Of a stretch of 64,000 bases of DNA, positions 22,151-33,513 are shown piece after piece. The stretch is from Przewalskia tangutica (taxonomy: Eukaryota > Streptophyta > Magnoliopsida > Solanales > Solanaceae). Numbering within the stretch: position 1 is the stretch's first letter; every line of letters starts with the position of its first letter. The translations under genes and the position numbers were made by a program. Under the pieces are notes generated by a model. It was given only the letters and a program-made list of their open reading frames with translations. It made no database searches and was not told where the DNA came from. The stretch spans positions 25,107,851-25,171,850 of the forward strand of contig CM056737.1 of NCBI GenBank assembly GCA_029844215.1. Reading direction: 5' to 3'.

Positions 22151-23560
22151 GTGTTTGGCTGGGTTGCGTGCTGACGCAACACGATAAGGTTAGAGCCTAC
22201 GTTTTCCCGGCGGTTAGGGAAGCATGAAAGGAATTACGCTACTCGCGATTTAGAGTAGGCGGCAGTTAATCGTATCTTGAAAATTTGGAGGCATTCCTTA
22301 TATAGACTTTATGTGGATAATTGTACAGACCACAAGAGCCTCCGGTATATCTTCAGACAGAGGCAGTTGAATTTGCGACAGAGACGGTGGTTAGAGTTAC
22401 TCAAGGATTGTGATAGTGATATCATATGCCATCCGGGGAAAAACAAGACAGTTACAGATACTCTTAGTCGTGGATCTATGGGTAGTCTGTCAGATAGGCA
22501 GCCAGATAGACAGGACGTGGTCCGTGAGATTCATCAGCTACCGAGCCGAGGGGTTCGATTATTTCTTTCCAAGGTGAATGAAGTTTGGATCCGAGAGGTT
22601 GCCGAGTCTTCCTTCGTTGAGGAGGTGAAGAGGCGACAATATGAGGATTCATCATTAGTATGCGGTCAAGATACGACTCTCCGAGAAGAAAAGAGCCTGT
22701 TTGAGTAGCACCGGATGGGGTGCTGTGATACGAGGATGGATTGTGTGTACCCGGTACTGCAGAACTTGTCAGCAGGTTTTAGGGGAGGCACGCAGTGCTT
22801 ATTGCTCCAATTGTTCGGGGTCGTCTAAGTTGTGTCGTGACCTCAGATGTTGTATTGGTAAGATGGCCTGAAGAGGGACATAACAGAGTTGTTGCTTAAT
22901 GTCCGAATTAGTAGCGTCCGTGTTGAACACCGTAAGCCCTGGCTATTACAGGCGATTTAGACCCCGACTTAGATATGAGAGGTAATTAAAATGGATCTTG
23001 TTACAGGGTGGCATCGTACTCAGAGGAAGTGCGACCCCCTGGGGGTCATGGTAGACACGCTGACGAAACCAACCGTGTTCTTCCGGTTAGGACCACTTGC
23101 TCGGCTGAGGTTTATGCCAGCTTTTATAGCAGGGAGATTGTGAGACTGCACGGGTTCCTACGCTTATGATGTCGCATGCATGAGCTCGGTTACGGATAAC
23201 TTCCGAGGTTGTTCGTAGCGGTTTTAGGACACAGTGAGTCTCGTGTTACATTTCACCCTCGCACCAACGGACAGCAGAGCGCATCATCCAAAGATTGAGG
23301 ATAGGTGGCGGGCCCGTGTTCTTGATTTCGTAGATAGCGGAAGGTTATTTGCCTCTTGTTGAGTTACGACGATTTACAATGATACCCTTCCAAAGATTCG
23401 GACGGCCCCGCATGCAGGCCTTGTATGTAAGAAAGTGTAGATCGGTTGGATAATTCGACGAGGCGAGGTTCAGCTTATTTGGTCCGCACTTGATTCACCG
23501 GGTGGATAAGGCGTTTATCCAGAAAGATTATTAGTGAGCTCGAGTCGCAGGCTTTATGCA
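22150..23560 (+). pseudogene. pol: Element A pol relic: RNase H and integrase
   Basis: RNase H degrades the RNA strand during reverse transcription; integrase inserts the DNA copy. Visible RNase H parts are VLTQH (about 22165), KHERNYATRDLE followed by a stop (22225-22265) and, in the frame 22277-22708, KIWRHSLYRLYVDN, TDHKSLRYIF, LELLKDCDSDI and a linker HPGKNK...SRGSMGSL. Integrase is traceable only in pieces: VDTLTKPTVFF and a shifted LPLVE..R block near 23350. Many stops and shifts. It is more diverged from E and G than these are from each other, in keeping with A being the oldest insertion. Confidence 0.75.
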
Positions 23561-23692
23561 AATAATCGACGCTGCATACGGGGTTCACTGACATCTTAGT
23601 ATGAGTATTGTTATGTGGCCACGTGTGGCATTATTGGTACGTAGGGGTTGTAAGGAGACTATGTCGCTATCTTTAAGTTTGACTCCCGAAAG

Positions 23693-23728
23693 AACATTCG
23701 GGGACGAATGTTTCTAAGGGGGGAATAA
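23693..23728 (+). other. PPT hairpin and polypurine tract of element A
   Basis: AACATTCG-GGGA-CGAATGTT hairpin, then TTCTAAGGGGGGAATAA, then the LTR start TGTTACACCCCG at 23729. The purine tract primes plus-strand DNA synthesis. Confidence 0.8.
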
Positions 23729-24404
23729 TGTTACACCCCGAAATTCCAGGATAGGTTTATAAGGACGTACGTAAGAACTCAAAAATGTTAAGATTTGAGA
23801 CGAGTAAAATTTATCGGAATTTTGGAATTTGTCGGAAAATGAAATATTGCGATGAACGGGAGGGCGACACGTGTCACCCCCCTCCTTGGATGGTCTTGGT
23901 CGATTGGACCAAGGGTATAATGGTCATGTGACCAAGGCAAAGATGAATTAGTCTTGAAAAGGCCAAGGCTTGACATTGTTGACCAAGTCAACAAGCCCAC
24001 TTGACTTGATATTTAAAAATCCTTCATCCTAGCCATTCAAGTGTTTAGATCTAGGCCCTTGGTTGTGTTATATATTCATCCTACTAGTGCAAGATGACTT
24101 CTACACTTAGAAAATAAATCAAGAACATAGAGTTCAAGGGGAGGGGCTCTCGGGTTTGCCCTTGGATGAACAAGAAGATTTTTCATTTTTGGTTCAATAA
24201 GCTCCATACTTTAAACCAAGGTACCTAAGGGTATTGTAAGTGTATCTCAATAGAAAGATCCCGGAAAAATGGTGTTTTCGTATTAGTCGCAAGGCGAAAA
24301 CCTAAGGAGTTATTCAACTTTGAAGATGGAACTTGAAGAGGAGTTCTTCATAGGCTTCTAAAGGTTGCTTGGAGTGGATTGGAAGGTCGAAAGGAGGAGC
24401 TAAA
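23729..24404 (+). repeat. Element A: start of the 3' LTR
   Basis: Starts TGTTACACCCCGAAATTCC after the PPT. It contains GGGCGACACGTGTCACCC (23862-23879) and GGAGCTAAA, where element D interrupts it at 24405. The five bases before D are CTAAA, a TSD candidate whose partner lies beyond the window. Confidence 0.8.
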
Positions 24405-25009
24405 TGTCACGACCCGACCTCGGGCCCGTGACTGGTGCCTTACCCCGGGCACCCTAGTGATACAAACATCAGAGAAAATCAGCGGAAATAAAACTTAAGC
24501 ATGAATCAAGACATAAAATAAGCAATAGGCTAACCAAAACGGTTACCTTCCTGAATGTATATATCAAAAATTGAACAGTTAAATCCCTTACAAACCCTCA
24601 CAACAAGATTTCTGCACTTACGAATTTTTATAACAACTATGACGGGACAGGGCCGCGCCATACCCCTGAATGTACAAGATCCTACAAACTCAGGGAATCA
24701 TACCAAAAGATAAGCCTCCGGAGAAACGGGGCTTCCCAAAACGCTAAACTATGATCCTATGAGCGAGGATCAACAACCGGTACTTCACCGCAGATTTAAC
24801 GCAGCCTTCAAGGAGGTCGATAACAAGTACCAAGTATGTGAAATCAAAGTACGGTAATAGAATCATAGCCTATATAAAACAGATACATGTATGATAAATC
24901 CAAACTACAATACATAATATGTAAGCAATCATATCAAATCGTGACTCACGCCAAAGTCATCACTAAAATATAACCGCGGTCTCACGCCCACCAAATCAAT
25001 CATGACCGA

Positions 25010-25665
25010 TCATGGCCGCATGCCCCTAATTCTCCATCGTGTAGACATGTCCGTGATGCAATAACCATATCCCGTAATCAACCCCGCCAGATGGCCACAT
25101 GCCCCTAATTCTTCATCGGTGCGTACATGTCCATGTAACAATACTAACAATATATCGTAATCAACCCGCCAGACACATGCCCCTAATTCTTCATCTGCGC
25201 ATGTCCATGTAACAATAATAATAATATACCGGGTAATCAACCCTGCCGCATGGCCACATGCCCCCGGAATTCTTCATCGGTGCAGACATGTCCATGTAAC
25301 AATAACAACAATATACCGGGTAATCAACCCTGCCGCATGGCCACATGCCCTCGGAATTCTTCATCGGTGCAGACATGTCCATGTAACAATAACAACTATA
25401 TACCGGGTAATCAACCCTTTCGCATGGCCACATGCCCCCGGAATTCTTCAACGGTGCAGACATGTCCATGTAACAACAATAACAATATACCGGGTGATTA
25501 ACCCGCCGCATGGCCGCATGCCCCCGGAATTCTTCATCGGTGCAGACATGTCCATGTATCAATAATAACAATATACCGGGTGATTAACCCGCCGCATGGC
25601 CGCATGCCTTTAATTCTTCATCTGCGATATGTCCATGTATCAATAATAACAATATACCGGCCCTC
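25010..25665 (-). repeat. 87-base LTR minisatellite, about eight copies
   Basis: The unit contains CATGCCCCCGGAATTCTTC, ATCGGTGCAGACATGTCC, an A/C-rich AACAATAACAACAATATACC and GGGTAATCAACCC. Unit anchors (GAATTC or TAATTC) are at 25027, 25107, 25194, 25267, 25354, 25441, 25527 and 25611: steps of 80, 87, 73, 87, 87, 86 and 84. The short steps match units that lost CAG, CTG or CCGG. Repetitive reading frames on both strands (25191-25571, 25250-25501) merely translate the repeat. Confidence 0.88.
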
Positions 25666-26208
25666 CATCGAGAGACGCGGTATCATAAGAATACAACTTT
25701 TACACAACAAGGCTATCACAAGCAAGCACAAGCAAATTACCATACTCCAATTCTCTTACAAATATCCATTTCCTTCACAAGAAGTCACCTGATACTAACA
25801 CTCGTAGTATCCAAAACAGAGTAACTATTATTTTAAGTAAACCAACACAATTCCCGTACCTTATTTTTAAACCACATCACTTCTCCTTTTAAAGTCAAGT
25901 TACCATTTTAAATCCAATAATAAAACCATTCTTTTGTTTCCATAAAGTCGTTATAACTAACTTCCCATAAAGCTAATATAACACTTTATGTTTTAAACGA
26001 ATTTAAGACAAAACCATGCCTTTATTTTAAACCAAAACACTTCAAATTCTTAAGTCTCTTTTCTTTTAGAAAATCAAGTTCCTTACTTTGCAATTTTAAG
26101 AAAACCAAAACTTGATTATAATAATTCTTATTAGAGAAGCCATGATCTAGGAAATGTAATACAATTTTGTCTTATCTTAGCTTCTATGCAGATGGAGGTT
26201 TCTTGTTA

Positions 26209-26213
26209 TACCC
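26209..26213. other. Target-site duplication of element E, left copy
   Basis: TTTCT before E's 5' LTR, repeated at 45042-45046 after its 3' LTR. Five bases is the usual TSD length for Ty3/gypsy. Confidence 0.88.
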
Positions 26214-27839
26214 CGTATTTCCAGAGTATGTACGTAAGGGAATACGTACAAAAAGTCTAGCCTTAAAGTTTAGGCAAAACGTTTTTTTTGGGCACAACTC
26301 ACAAAACGAATAGTTTTTCACCGAAACGTTTCCACGACTTTCGTAGGGTAAATTCCGCTATGCCATTTCTAATTTTTATGGATTTTTTCGAGAGACGAAA
26401 CATTTTGGACCAACGGGAGGCGACACTTGGCACCCTCCAATTTGTGGACTTGAAATCGCCCATCGACGAATTGAAGACCATTGGCACGTTTTTTGTGCCT
26501 TGTGCACAAGTCAAGGAGTTGGTAGGATATTTGTGTATAGTTAATCCTCACCCTACACTTGCCTTGCACTTGTCTTAATCTTGGCCATTGGTTGGCCACT
26601 TCTTGACCTATAAATACCCTTATAGTTGAAGAGTTCTTCATCAACAAATCTTTACAATTCTTTAAAATCCTCTCCTCCCCCTTTTTAGCCTTTTCGTCCA
26701 ACACCTCCCCCCGCCCGTTGTGAAGGCCTTTGGCCGAATACCCCTCTAGCCTAATAGTTTGGCCGAGGCCCCCAGCCTAGCCAAAATCTACCCCCTTGGT
26801 AGAAAAGTTGTCTTAGTATTGTTATAATGCCCAAAATACCCTAGCCCAAATCCCTTAGTACTTAGTAGAAGTTGTGAAGAACTTCTAAGGTTTCTTAGAC
26901 TCTGGGAGCGTACAACTTAGGAGCTAAACTGGCTCAGGCGCGACTTTATCTAGGATATTATTGGGCTTACTGAGGTAACAAATCCTAACCCTCTTTTGAA
27001 TTAGAGAATACTTACTGTTGTAGTATTAGAATAAGTATTAAATACTTAGAAGAATATCACAGAGTAGAATTGAACTGTTACCACAGTAGAAGGGTTTAAC
27101 AGAAGAATAATCAAATCGTACTTACATAGGATTTGTTTTCACAAAGAGACTTATATAGCTCAGGGTAGGGAAGTACGCCCAACTTTCCATAGAATTGTGA
27201 ACCCACTGTTTAGAATGACCTTGAGTAGTCTTTGATAGATGTGCGTGACTATTATAGTCGACTCTGCGTGACATATTCACTTGGCGGTGGTTTTCATTGA
27301 AGGTATGTGATTCTTCCTAAAGCATGATATTTTACAATATATATAGACGGTAGACGTACGTGTGTTACCTGAATAATAGTTACGGCAATGCCTTAAGCTT
27401 TGAATAACACTTACGGAATGCCTCACGCTTAAGCCCGAATAATAAAGATCGAAAGCATTTCATAAGAATACTGAATCATTTTTAACAGAAGAGAACTAAC
27501 TGGTTTTTAAAACAGAAGCTTAAGAGTTATACTAGCTTTATGGGAAGTTAAGTATAACCACTTAAGATTGATAAAAGAAACAAGTTTGCCTATGTGTTTA
27601 TAACAGACTTATGTTGAATTGTGAAAAGAATAATAAGATGGTTTGATAAGTAGACATGATATGATGCTATGTGTGTTAGTATCTTGTAACGTTTGTATAA
27701 GAGGGTATCCTTGTTGTGCTTATGTTGTTTAAAGATAAGTCGTTATGTTAGTGTACTATCACTCACCTCTTGAGATGATACAGGGGTTAAGCCCTCCGAC
27801 GCGGGGGTAGACTCGAGTGTCCAGGACCATGATTCGAGA

Positions 27840-28045
27840 ATACCTCATGCGGGTCCAGGGGGCCTATGCGGAGCTACGAGAGTTCCAGGTTAGTATGCGG
27901 GGTTATGCCTCATGCGGTCTATGTGGCCATGCGGACAACGAGTCCAGGACGATGCCGAGGAGTAGCTACCCTCGATGCGGGGTTATACCTCATGCGGGCC
28001 CATGTGAGTGGCCTATGCGGACTCCGGGAGTCCAGGATTAGGCTT
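27840..28045 (+). repeat. CTCATGCGG repeat module in the E LTR
   Basis: Irregular units such as ACCTCATGCGGGTCCA, GCCTCATGCGGTCTATG and ACCTCATGCGGGCCCA alternate with ATGCGGGGTTATACC. The same module appears reversed in F (35410-35620, 40940-41110) and in G (50220-50470, 57490-57770). It is absent from C and D, which have the G-box or 87-base modules instead. Confidence 0.65.
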
Positions 28046-28496
28046 GCAGAGTGATAATACGCGAGTGGCCTGCTTGAATCATTCGCGGCCTAGAAAAGAA
28101 CTATTACATTTTTCCTATTGTTGCTCTTGTTTGTGTTGTGGCTCTATGTGCGGTTCACTTGATTGCTTCATACATAATTGTAAACTGGTTTTAAAAAGTG
28201 TTATGATTTCATTTAAGTACTTTCTGATTTCACATACTTAGTACATTGTTATCGACCTCCTTGAGGGCTGCGTTCATGCCGCAGGTAAGGGCAAGCAGGT
28301 GCTAGATCCACATTCTTAGGATCTCTACGTTGGTGTCGGGAGCTCCATCTTTTCCGGAGGCTCTACTTTTGGGTATGATCTCCCTGTTGTAGATAGTTTT
28401 GTCTGATCGGTATGGCGGGGCCTGTCCGCCATAGTTGTATATTTCCTTAGGTCTGTAGTCATGTTGTACGATGTCGGATGTAATCGCTAAACCATG

Positions 28497-28507
28497 TATA
28501 TATATAT
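28497..28507 (+). promoter_or_regulatory. Probable LTR TATA box (E, 5' LTR)
   Basis: TATATATATAT, 138 bases before the LTR end. The equivalent run in the 3' LTR is at 44892-44902. Confidence 0.55.
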
Positions 28508-28649
28508 CGAAAGCGATGTTTTCTCACATAAATCGTGTCTTATTTTATAAATCGTTTCATGTCTTGCTTTATATTTCCGATTACTCGATGTATGACTACT
28601 TGGGTGCCCGATAAGGCACGATCCACGCCCCGAACGGTCGTGACAAAAG

Positions 28650-28660
28650 TGGTATCGAGC
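28650..28660 (+). promoter_or_regulatory. Primer binding site of E, one base short
   Basis: Reads TGGTATCGAGC; the family sequence is TGGTATCAGAGC. The A of CAG is missing, which would weaken pairing with the tRNA if real. Confidence 0.85.
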
Positions 28661-28849
28661 GCTTAATCTCGGAAAGTGTCTACGACCGTATCTAGTAGAG
28701 TCTTGATTATCGGTGTGTTGTGCACCACACCAATAATCAGGAGGCTCTAGGATATTTAGGCTTGGTTTCCATTTGTCTCATTCTGAGATCGTGCTTTCGA
28801 GCTGTGTTCTAGGTTGGACCCTCTAACGTATTCCTTTCTCATGCTGATT

Positions 28850-30085
28850 ATGCCTCCACGTAAGGCAACCCGGGCCGGCGGCAAAGCAAAGGAGTCGCTA
28901 GCAGACACCCAGTCACGAGGCTCGTGCCCGTCTATACGAGACGGCGAGTTCTATGACGCCGCCAGCCCCAGCCGAGACCACAGTACCCACACCTCCTCCC
29001 CACGGCTGGGCGGAGAGTTAGGTACAAGAGATGGCCCATCTATTGGCTAAAGTTGTGGCCCGATACGAGAGAGATTGGATCACGGCGATTCAGTTCAGCT
29101 CAGCTCGGTCGCACCGTGGTACACCCGAGGCGAGATAGTTTGAGACTACGAGATTTCGAGTTGTAGCCCGCGAGTTTTACTGGTCGGCGGAGGATGATCC
29201 ATGTGAGTTCATCCGTCATTCTGCAGAATCATGAGGGTGATCAAGGCCTCTGAGACAGAGTCTGTGACCTTTGTTCGCATCGGCGCGTGATACCGCGATC
29301 GATTGGTTTGATTCACGGGAGTTATCGGGAGAGCACGCGTCCCGAGCTACTTGGGATGAGTTCTCAGAGGCTTTCCTCACTCACTTCTTGCCTCCACAGA
29401 TGAGGAGGCGCGGGCGATAGATTTTTACCATCGAGGCGAGAGACGACCGCCGGGAGTACAATGTCGAGTTTGATTCATTGGCTCGATATGTCCGGCATTG
29501 GTAGCAGATATGGAGGATAGGGTGCACCGCTATGTCAGGGCCAGACGACTATATGGCCGAGTCATGTGCGGGTGTTTCTCTCCAGCCGGGTATGGACATT
29601 ACCGCGTCGCAGCTCACGCCGGATGCGAGGAGCAGAGGTCGACGAGTGGGCGAGGCAGAAGAAGGCCGGGGCGGGAGGGTCTTACGGTGGTTATCGTGGT
29701 GGCGGCCTCGGCGATCTAGATTCGCACCACGCCACTTCGAGCACTCTGCCGCCCTCGGCCTGCGAGTTTTCGAGGCGCACTGAGGCCAGGGGCTTGAGGC
29801 GTCGAGTAGCGCAGTGCGGCGACGGGACCACCCCAGTGTGGCCGATGCGGTAGATCCCATTACGGGAAGTGTGGTACTACTTTTGGAGCTTGTTACAGTT
29901 GTGGCCAGCAGGGTCACTTTGCGAGGGCTGTCCGACCGGGAAGCGCCGTGGTAGGGCTCACGCCGAGTTCTATTGCCGCTTCATCATCTCCTACAGTTAC
30001 TCGCCCCGGAGGGCAGGGTACTCATGGGTCAGCAGGTCGCGGCAGAGGTCGTGGCTCGGGTCCCAGTTCTAGCGGTCCTCAGAAC
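28850..30085 (+). pseudogene. gag: Element E gag relic
   Basis: Starts MPPRKATR at 28850 and stops within 70 codons. Later blocks appear in other frames: IMRVIKASETESV (about 29230), DTAIDWFDS (29290), DEFSEAFLTHFLPPQM (29356-29403), EYNVEFDSLARY (29455), MEDRVHRYV (29510). The second zinc knuckle reads CYSCGQQGHFAR from 29891, but the last cysteine is one base out of frame. The tail RGRGS.PSSSGPQNR runs on into the protease, unlike in the gag-only elements. Full-length Gag would have been of similar size to the 403-residue copy in array C. Confidence 0.85.
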
Positions 30086-33000
30086 CGCATTTATGCTTTG
30101 TCCAGCCGACAGGATCAGGAGGCCTCACCTGATGTCGCTGCGTACCTTATCGGTTCGGGTTTGATGTATGCTTTGATAGATCCGGGTTCTACTCGCCCTA
30201 TATATCTCCCTTGTTGCTAGTAGGATAGGGATAGAGCCCGAGTCCATAGACCCTTCGAGGTAGCTACGCAAAGTTCGATGGTAGCTCGGCGGGTATATAG
30301 AGCTTGTCCTGTAACCATTTACAGTCGTCGGACCCTAGCCGACTTGATAGAGTTGGAGATGATTGACTTCGACGTGATTATGGGGATGGATTGGCTAGCT
30401 TCTTGCTACGCCAATGTAGACTGCAGAGAGAGAGTAGTACGGTTCCGCTTCCGAGGCCGGTTGTTGAGTGGGAGGAGCACGGTATCGCCAGGGTAGGTTT
30501 ATTTCCTACCTCAAGGCTAGGAAGATGGTGCGAGAAGGGTATATCTACCATCTCGCTCGGGTGTTTGATATCAAGGCTGCGTACCAGATTTTGATCGATT
30601 CGATGGTCGTGAGTTCCCGGACGTGTTTCGGATGACCTCCGGTGTCCCTCCCGAGAGGAGATGGAGTTTTGTATAGATGTGTTGACAGAAACTAGGCTTA
30701 TTTCCATTCCGCCATACATAATGGCACCTGCCGTGTTGAGATAGTTGAAGGACCAGTGAGGATTTCCGGAGAAGCGGCTTCATCAGCCTAGTGTTTCTCC
30801 CCGGGAAGCCGGTATTGTTCGTGAAGAAGAAGGACGGACGCTGCGCATGTGTGTTGATTCTGAGCGGTGAACAAGGTGACCATTAAGAACGTATACCCCT
30901 TCCCGTGATTGATGATTTGTTCGACTGGTTGCGGTGCGAGATGTTTCTCCAAGATTGATCCGCGATCGGCTATCATCAGTGCGAGTCGAGAGAGGTGGAT
31001 GTCCCTAGGATCGCATTCGGACCCAGACGCATTATGAGTTGGTCATGTCTTTGGTTGACCAATGCTCGGTATTCATGGATTTGATGAACCGAGTGTTCAA
31101 ACCATTTTGGACACGCTTGTGATAGTGTTCATTGATGATATCTTGGTTTATTCTCGCCGAGCAGGAGTACGCGAGCATTTGAGGGCTTGTGGCAGTTCTC
31201 GAGATCAGTGATTACGCCAAGTTTTCCAAATGTGAGTTTTGGTTGACTTGATGGCGTTTCTTGGGCATATTGTGGGTGATGGCATTCGAGTTGATACGGC
31301 AAGATCGAGGCGATCAGACTTAGCCTAGACCTACTACTCCGGCGAGGTTCGCGATTTTACGGGCCTTGCAGGATATTATCGGCGGTTCGTAGAAGTTTGC
31401 TTCTATCTTCGCACCATTGACTAGGTGACTCGTAAAGCGGCAAGTTTGATGGTGATGCTTGTGGCAGTGGTTTCGATTCTTGAAAGAGAGGCGGCGCCCG
31501 CTTCTTACTCTTCCGAGGGTCGGATGGTTATGTCGTGTATTGCGTCGTCGGGCATCAGGTTGGGATGTGTGTTGATGCGATGGCGGGGTTATAGCATATG
31601 CATCCCGACGGTGAAGAAACACGAGGAACTACCCCACCCATGATTTGGAGTTGGCGGGCGTGATTCACGCCAAGATCTGGAGGCACTATTTGTATGGGGT
31701 TCACGTGGATATTTTTACGCACCACAAGAGCCTCAAGTATATCTTGACCAGAGGAGCCGAACTTACGGCGAGACGGTGGTTAGAGTTGCTTAAGGATTAC
31801 GATGTTGATATCTGTACCACGGGAAGGCCAATGTTGTGGCGTATGCTCTTAGTCGTAGGTCGATGGGAGCCCATCGGATGTGCGGCTAGAGAGGAGGAAT
31901 ATGGTTCGTGATTTGCATCGTTAGCGAGCCTTGGTGTCCGTTTGATTGATTACGATAGCTTGGGGTTAGAGTTCGTGAGGTTGCCGAGTCTTCCATCGTC
32001 GAGGAGGTGAAGAGGCAACGATTCGAGGATCCACTTTGATTCGATATCGTGATACGACTCTTCGTGAGGCAAGGTTCTTTTGTAGCACTGATGGGGTGCT
32101 AAGGTTTGAGGCGGATTGTGTGTTCGGATGTTTCGTGACTTGGCAAGAGTTCTTGGGAAGCACACACGGTAGCATTACTCTATCCATCCGGTCGACCAAG
32201 ATGTACCACGACCTTAGATCGTGTATTGGTGGGATGGCTTGAAGAGGGACGTTGCGAGTTCGTAGCTCAATGCGTGTTGTCGGCGGTGAAGGTAGAGCAC
32301 GGAGGCCCGGTGGTTTGTTCTGACGATTGAGATCCCGACGGAAGTGGAGGTAATCAACATGGACTTCATCACAGGATTACCTCGCACTCGGAGGAGACAT
32401 GATTCTATATGGGTTATCGCCGACGGTGAAATCAGCCCACTTTCTTCCGTCAGACGACTTTTCGGTGAGGATTATGCCGACTTTACATCAGAGATCGTCG
32501 ATCGCATGGAGTCCCTACCGATCATATCGCATGTGAGAGCCCGGGCTTTATGGCTAACTTAGAGGTCCTTCCAGAGGTGTTTAGGGGACGCAGTGAGCCC
32601 GAAAATCGCATTTCATCCATTGCAGACGGACAGCAGAAGCGACTATCCGCACTCTCGAGGATATGTCGCGAGCCTGTGTTATTGACTTCAGTGGTAGTTG
32701 GGAGGATCATTTGCCTCTAGTTGAGTTCGCGTATAATAATAGCTACCACTCCAGCATTCAGATGGCGCCTTATGAGGCCTTGTATGGGAGGAAGTGCAGA
32801 TCGCCTATAGGTTGGTTCGATGTGGGCGAGTGCACTAGTGGGACAGATTTGGTACAAGAAAGTGGATAAGGTGAAGCTTATCCGAGAGCGGATATCGACA
32901 CTTCGAGTCGGCCAGTCGATGCAGATCATCGTCGTCGCATCTTGAGTTCGAGGTTCATGATTGGGTTTTCTAAAAGTGTCACCCATGAAGGGTGTGATGA

Positions 33001-33360
33001 GATTCGGGAAGAAGGGGAAACTTCACAGGTACATCGGGCCGCTTCAGTTGTCGCCAGGTAGGCAAGGTTGCCTACGAGTTGGATCTGCCGTCCGATCCGG
33101 AGCGGTGCATCGTTTTCACGTATCTATCTTTGAGGAGATGTATCGGATCCATCTAGGGTACACCCGATTGAAGATGTCGGTGTGAGGGGTTATCGTATGA
33201 GGAGATTCCCATAGCGATAGTCGATCGTCAAGTTAGGCGTCTGCGGACGAGGGGCGTGGCCACAAAGTCTTGTGGCGGAACGAGCTCGGGAGGAGATGAC
33301 GTGGGAAGCCGGCGAGGACATGAGGCGGCGAAGTATCCTCACCTATTCCCACACCTCCGT
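30086..33360 (+). pseudogene. pol: Element E pol relic: protease, RT, RNase H, integrase, chromodomain
   Basis: Pol matures the particle proteins, copies RNA to DNA and integrates it. Order seen: aspartic protease with ALIDPGST (30170-30193); linker EMIDFDVIMGMDWL (30355-30396); RT pieces with VFVKKKDG-like text (about 30808) and an in-frame FIDDILVYSR (31128-31157); RNase H with SGIRLGCVLM (31550), KIWRHYLYGVHVDI and FTHHKSL (31675-31745), where the family has TDHKSL; integrase with MDFITGLPRTRRRHDSIWV (32362) and FSGSWEDHLPLVEFAYNNSY (32689-32748); a tail with FHVSIFEEMY, EMTWEAGEDMRR and YPHLF (33115-33350), the chromodomain region. Several shifts and stops break it. The Asp-to-His change and the loss of the first RNase H Asp would block that activity. 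Confidence 0.87.
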
Positions 33361-33481
33361 GTAATTCACTTTCCTACTTGTAAATTTTCGTTATCGCTTA
33401 CGCCAAGTGTTGTTCGCGGCGTGTGTGGCATTTGCAGCTGTTTAAGTTATGAAGAATCTTATCGTTAATCGTTTGGGAAGG

Positions 33482-33513
33482 AACATTCGGACGAATGTTT
33501 CTAAGGAGGAGAA
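33482..33513 (+). other. PPT hairpin and polypurine tract of E
   Basis: AACATTCG-GA-CGAATGTT hairpin, then TTCTAAGGAGGAGAA directly before the 3' LTR start TGTTATACC. Confidence 0.8.

Larger units (their letters stand above)
24405..26213 (-). repeat. Element D: 3' LTR, first part
   Basis: Starts TGTCACGACCCGACCTCGGG and breaks at GATGGAGGTTTCT, where E is inserted. Text resumes at 45042 with TTTCTAAGTTTTAATATAATT. It contains a TATA run (24558-24564), the 87-base minisatellite and the first AACTTCCCATAAAG motif (about 25958). No gene. Confidence 0.85.
26214..28645 (+). repeat. Element E: 5' LTR (2432 bases)
   Basis: Starts TGTTATACCCCGTATTTCCAG and ends CGGTCGTGACA. It contains the TATAAATA of a conserved LTR segment (26609-26616), one AACTTCCC-type motif (reverse, near 27540), degenerate repeats built on CTCATGCGG (27840-28045) and a TATA run (28497-28507). 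It is about 1.1 kb shorter than the LTRs of the gag-only elements, mainly because it has fewer copies of the U3 blocks and a different repeat module. Confidence 0.87.

Noticed and set aside
22277..22708. Separate host gene with RNase H-like domain
   Set aside because: The text matches retrotransposon RNase H and linker, lies between LTR ends and has stops on both sides.
25191..25571. 126-codon minus frame with repeated YCYMDMSAP-type peptides, and plus frame 25250-25501
   Set aside because: These are translations of the 87-base minisatellite. Unit lengths of 87 (29 codons) keep any frame open, and units with other lengths break it.
25010..25665. Regular spacing that resembles a CRISPR array
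   Set aside because: Whole units repeat with no unique spacers, and the context is a plant LTR.
30086..33360. Integrated pararetrovirus (caulimovirid)
   Set aside because: RT is linked to integrase and a chromodomain and is flanked by LTRs with a TSD. No movement or coat protein is seen.
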